Shown here piece by piece: positions 7,486-9,249 of a DNA stretch of 9,249 nucleotides (within the stretch, counting starts at the first letter, position 1; the number at the start of each line of letters is the position of its first letter). The DNA is from Candidatus Dadabacteria bacterium (GTDB lineage: Bacteria; Desulfobacterota_D; UBA1144; Nemesobacterales; UBA2774). Location: positions 1 through 9,249 of the forward strand of contig JAHKKQ010000075.1 of NCBI GenBank assembly GCA_020027805.1, in the 5' to 3' direction. The notes below the pieces were generated by a model. The model was not told the origin of the DNA. It saw nothing but the letters and a program-made list of their open reading frames with translations, and did no database searches. Position numbers and translations under genes: made by a program.

Positions 7486-7516
7486 TATTAGTTATTATTA
7501 GTAACTTATTAATAAC
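7486..7516. repeat. Phased TATTAGT direct repeats with an overlapping inverted repeat, candidate operator
   Basis: TATTAGT occurs at 7486-7492 and 7496-7502, and TATTAAT at 7507-7513, so starts are 10 and 11 bases apart, about one helical turn. The same block holds a perfect 7-bp inverted repeat, GTTATTA (7491-7497) and TAATAAC (7510-7516), with a 12-base loop. It ends directly before the GGGGAGTGA ribosome-binding site (7517-7525) of the first zinc-ribbon gene and lies within the divergent region. A weak plus-strand promoter, TTGAAA (7479-7484) with TAACTT 17 bases on, overlaps it. It could bind a regulator or simply be AT-rich promoter DNA. Confidence 0.35.
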
Positions 7517-7529
7517 GGGGAGTGATAAT

Positions 7530-8033
7530 ATGCCACTATTCGAGTATGACTGTGACAAGTGTATTGAAAAATATAACAGGGATATAGACGCTCTTGTCGC
7601 CAAGCTGAATAAAACCAGCGCGGCGAAGATTAAAAAGGAGAATCCCGGTTTTTTGTATATAGAGGTTACGGAAGGCGATGGGAACAAACCGCTCTTTGCG
7701 CTCGGCGAAAGGGGCACCGGCAGGAGCGCGAGAAGGTTTCGCTATAAGCTGGATAATAACAAAAATCTGTACCTGGAGCTGAAGAATTTTAGGTTTAGCT
7801 CGCTCGTGTACGAAAAGGAAGAGGAAAAAGACCTGACCTGTCCGCTTTGCGGGACGAAAGACGTCCGCAGGGTGTTTTCGACCTTCAAGGCGATATTCGA
7901 AGACAAGAGCAAGAGGGCGCCCCGTCGCGGAGATGAGCTCAGGTGGCATCTCGAATATAAAGAGCAGAAAGACGAGGAAATGAGGAACGACTGGGTTGGG
8001 CAGGAGCATTTGAATCAGTATTTCAACAGATAA
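7530..8033 (+). CDS. FmdB-like split zinc-ribbon protein, copy 1 (knuckles separated by 92 residues)
   Basis: The protein has 167 residues. It begins MPLFEYDCDKC, which is the start signature of FmdB-family zinc ribbons, with Cys8 and Cys11. The second knuckle, TCPLCGTKDVRRVFS, carries Cys104 and Cys107. FmdB proteins normally have only about 20 residues between the two CxxC pairs; here there are 92. The insert has a helix-like charged start (13-37), then strand-like stretches (GFLYIEV, RRFRYKL, NLYLELKNFRFSSLVYE). The tail (120-167) is highly charged. The four Cys could still close one zinc site, with the insert as a separate lobe. There are no membrane segments and no enzyme motif. FmdB is annotated as a putative regulator, but function is unproven. 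ATG 7530 is preferred to earlier in-frame codons because GGGGAGTGA (7517-7525) precedes it and the family start falls there. A paralog follows after 23 bases. Confidence 0.85.
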   Translation: MPLFEYDCDKCIEKYNRDIDALVAKLNKTSAAKIKKENPGFLYIEVTEGDGNKPLFALGERGTGRSARRFRYKLDNNKNLYLELKNFRFSSLVYEKEEEKDLTCPLCGTKDVRRVFSTFKAIFEDKSKRAPRRGDELRWHLEYKEQKDEEMRNDWVGQEHLNQYFNR

Positions 8034-8056
8034 TAAAAACTTAGAGAGGGAATTAG

Positions 8057-8542
8057 ATGCCGCTTTTCGAGTATGAATGCATTCCGTGCAGAAAGAACGT
8101 GGAAGACTCCTTAAATGCGATTCAGAAAGGGGTTACTAAGAAATTGGTATCGGAACTGGTGAAGAAGCACGACAACATAAACCATATCGGCGTGCTGGAT
8201 ATCGAAGCGGAAGAGGTCCTGGCCGAGCACGGGAAGCGCGACAGGGACGCCGTGGATTTAAACTATTATCTCCATGACGGAACTACGCTGGTTCTATTTA
8301 ATCTGAAGAAGAATTTCCGGTTCTCGGAGCTCATATACGAGCCTGAGGACGAGAAAAAGCTCAAGTGCCCGCTCTGCGGGACGAAGAAGGTAGAGAAAGT
8401 TGTATCGAGCTTCGCTTTTACAAGCGATCTCTCGACGGATATGCCGAAACCTGACCTCGGCAATCTCCCCCCGTCCGTAAGGAACAGGACGTTTCTGGGC
8501 GAGTATATAGAGGAAAAAGACAGGCCGAAGAAAAATCGTTGA
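8057..8542 (+). CDS. FmdB-like split zinc-ribbon protein, copy 2
   Basis: The protein has 161 residues, is paralogous to the gene just upstream and is surely in the same transcript. It begins MPLFEYECIPC with Cys8 and Cys11, and has KCPLCGTKKVEKVVSSF with Cys104 and Cys107. These are the same four residue numbers as in copy 1. From Asn86 to Phe119 the two align without gaps with 23 of 34 residues identical, including NFRFS, L-x-YE and CPLCGTK. Residues 12-85 are almost unrelated, here with a Lys/Val-rich helix-like start and NHIGVLDIEAEEVL. The tail (120-161) also differs; it is Pro-rich (MPKPDLGNLPPSVRNR) and ends in charged residues. A good AGAGAGGG site (8043-8050) lies 6 bases before the ATG. 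It probably binds one zinc ion; partner and role are unknown. The two copies could form a heterodimer, but this is speculation. Confidence 0.85.
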   Translation: MPLFEYECIPCRKNVEDSLNAIQKGVTKKLVSELVKKHDNINHIGVLDIEAEEVLAEHGKRDRDAVDLNYYLHDGTTLVLFNLKKNFRFSELIYEPEDEKKLKCPLCGTKKVEKVVSSFAFTSDLSTDMPKPDLGNLPPSVRNRTFLGEYIEEKDRPKKNR

Positions 8543-8577
8543 CGCTCAGTGAGTTATAAAGAGTGGAGGACGGTCGT

Positions 8578-8724
8578 ATGGCCGACATGGCTATGCGTCG
8601 GAAGGCATCAATCTGTGTTGCTCTACATTTTATAGGCTCAATCGGTGATTTTCTCTATGCCTGGATATCGAAATGTGGGTATATCTATGTCTTTGAGCCC
8701 GGCGGACAGAAAATCAGGCGGTGA
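8578..8724 (+). CDS. Possible small protein, 48 residues
   Basis: An ATG at 8578 opens a 48-codon frame ending at TGA 8722-8724, 35 bases after the second zinc-ribbon gene. GTGGAGGA (8563-8570) ends 7 bases before the ATG, an ideal ribosome-binding site and better than those of several certain genes here. The product has a basic start (MRRK at 6-9), a moderately hydrophobic middle (about 10-40, interrupted by His and Asp, with Cys13 and Cys33), and a basic end. I recognise no family. A frame this long can occur by chance, and the Asp inside the hydrophobic stretch argues against a plain membrane helix. Without conservation data it stays a candidate. Confidence 0.35.
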   Translation: MADMAMRRKASICVALHFIGSIGDFLYAWISKCGYIYVFEPGGQKIRR

Positions 8725-8754
8725 AAAATTGCCGATTGTATCTTGAATCGCGGT

Positions 8755-8760
8755 TATAAT
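8755..8760 (+). promoter_or_regulatory. Perfect -10 box before the lipoprotein gene
   Basis: TATAAT matches the sigma-70 -10 consensus exactly. No good -35 lies at 16-18 bases; the best candidate is TTGCCG, 20 bases upstream. Transcription would start near 8767, giving a leader of about 58 bases that ends in GGAGGG (8815-8820). This suggests the lipoprotein gene is transcribed separately from the zinc-ribbon pair. Confidence 0.45.
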
Positions 8761-8824
8761 TATTGTAAGAATATTAATCCACGCATCAAAACTCAAAATA
8801 TGGTTTTTAGGATCGGAGGGTCCT

Positions 8825-9249
8825 ATGAATTTTCTGAAACTGCAAATTTCGCCTGATGTTTTATCCCGTAAGTCCCGCGGTCTGTTTTATTTGTTGCTGC
8901 TCGTATCCTGTATTGCCATTCTCGGATGCGACGACAACGGCAGCATCTTTTCGGATGATCTTATTGACGGTGATCCCCCCGGCAGCGTGTCGGGTCCGAC
9001 TGTGGTTTTCTCCGAGAACGCCCCGCTAGCAGCGGTGCTCAGACTGACTAGCGACGAGCCGACCGAGGTAACCGTCGATGTCACGAGTAACTCCGCCGAG
9101 ACTAATTCAGTCACCACGGGCACCCGCGACTTTTCCGTGCCCGCCAGTGGTTTCGCGATCGAGCATGCGATAACTCTTCTCGGATTTCGTCCCGACGAGT
9201 CCTATGACATCCGGGTCACGTTAACGGACAAAGCGGGCAACGACACAAT
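8825..9249 (+). CDS. Lipoprotein, 5' part; possible arylsulfotransferase N-terminal domain
   Basis: The frame opens at ATG 8825, 4 bases after GGAGGG (8815-8820), and runs off the end of the window after 141 codons. The start is a type II signal peptide: basic KSR (16-18), hydrophobic LFYLLLLVSCIAILG (20-34) and lipobox ILGC with Cys35 as the lipidated residue. An acidic linker (DDNGS, FSDDLIDGD) follows. Residues 58-141 look like an Ig or fibronectin-III-like beta domain: PTVVFSENAPLAAVLRLTSD, EPTEVTVDV, HAITLLGFRPDESYDIRVTL, TDKAGND. This order resembles the N-terminal Ig-like domain of bacterial arylsulfotransferases. In those enzymes a beta-propeller with the catalytic His follows; here it would lie outside the window. 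Lipoprotein is well supported; sulfotransferase is a family resemblance only, and another cell-surface adhesin-like protein is possible. Asp at +2 and +3 would favour inner-membrane retention under the E. coli rule. Confidence 0.75.
   Translation, partial: MNFLKLQISPDVLSRKSRGLFYLLLLVSCIAILGCDDNGSIFSDDLIDGDPPGSVSGPTVVFSENAPLAAVLRLTSDEPTEVTVDVTSNSAETNSVTTGTRDFSVPASGFAIEHAITLLGFRPDESYDIRVTLTDKAGNDT

Noticed and set aside
7431..7529. An upstream in-frame extension of the first zinc-ribbon protein.
   Set aside because: The FmdB signature begins at ATG 7530, behind a strong ribosome-binding site, and the extension would cover the AT-rich regulatory region.

Overview
The window reads as a stretch of chromosome from a Gram-negative (diderm) bacterium. 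It carries two housekeeping genes (aspS, era), multi-spanning GT-C glycosyltransferases, a lipoprotein with a clear lipobox, purine-rich Shine-Dalgarno sites before most starts, and no introns, phage genes or insertion sequences. Base composition is mixed, around half G+C. An uncultured delta-proteobacterium-like lineage would fit, but this is a guess: nothing here fixes the phylum.

Layout, left to right. (1) Bases 1-519, plus strand: the 3' part of a DUF4340 gene that enters from outside the window. (2) 591-2387, minus strand: complete aspS, convergent with the DUF4340 gene, with its own promoter and a strong ribosome-binding site. (3) 2631-6537, plus strand: a probable three-gene operon of a GT-C glycosyltransferase, era, and a second GT-C glycosyltransferase that is a clear paralog of the first. 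(4) 6586-7377, minus strand: a crotonase-fold enzyme convergent with the operon, with a small hairpin between. It resembles methylmalonyl-CoA decarboxylase-type crotonases and lacks the second catalytic Glu of true hydratases. (5) 7378-7529: a divergent regulatory region with a near-consensus minus-strand -35 box and an AT-rich block of helically phased TATTAGT repeats. (6) 7530-8542, plus strand: two tandem paralogs, each starting like an FmdB zinc ribbon, but with the two CxxC knuckles separated by about 92 residues. A possible 48-codon ORF with a good ribosome-binding site follows at 8578-8724. (7) 8825 to the window end, plus strand: the 5' part of a lipoprotein gene that may be an arylsulfotransferase.

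The most unusual content is the pair of split zinc-ribbon proteins at 7530-8542: cysteines at identical positions, conserved ends and a strongly diverged middle. Next is the placement of the essential gene era between two duplicated glycosyltransferase genes. No CRISPR array, tRNA, rRNA, transposon or defence system was recognised.
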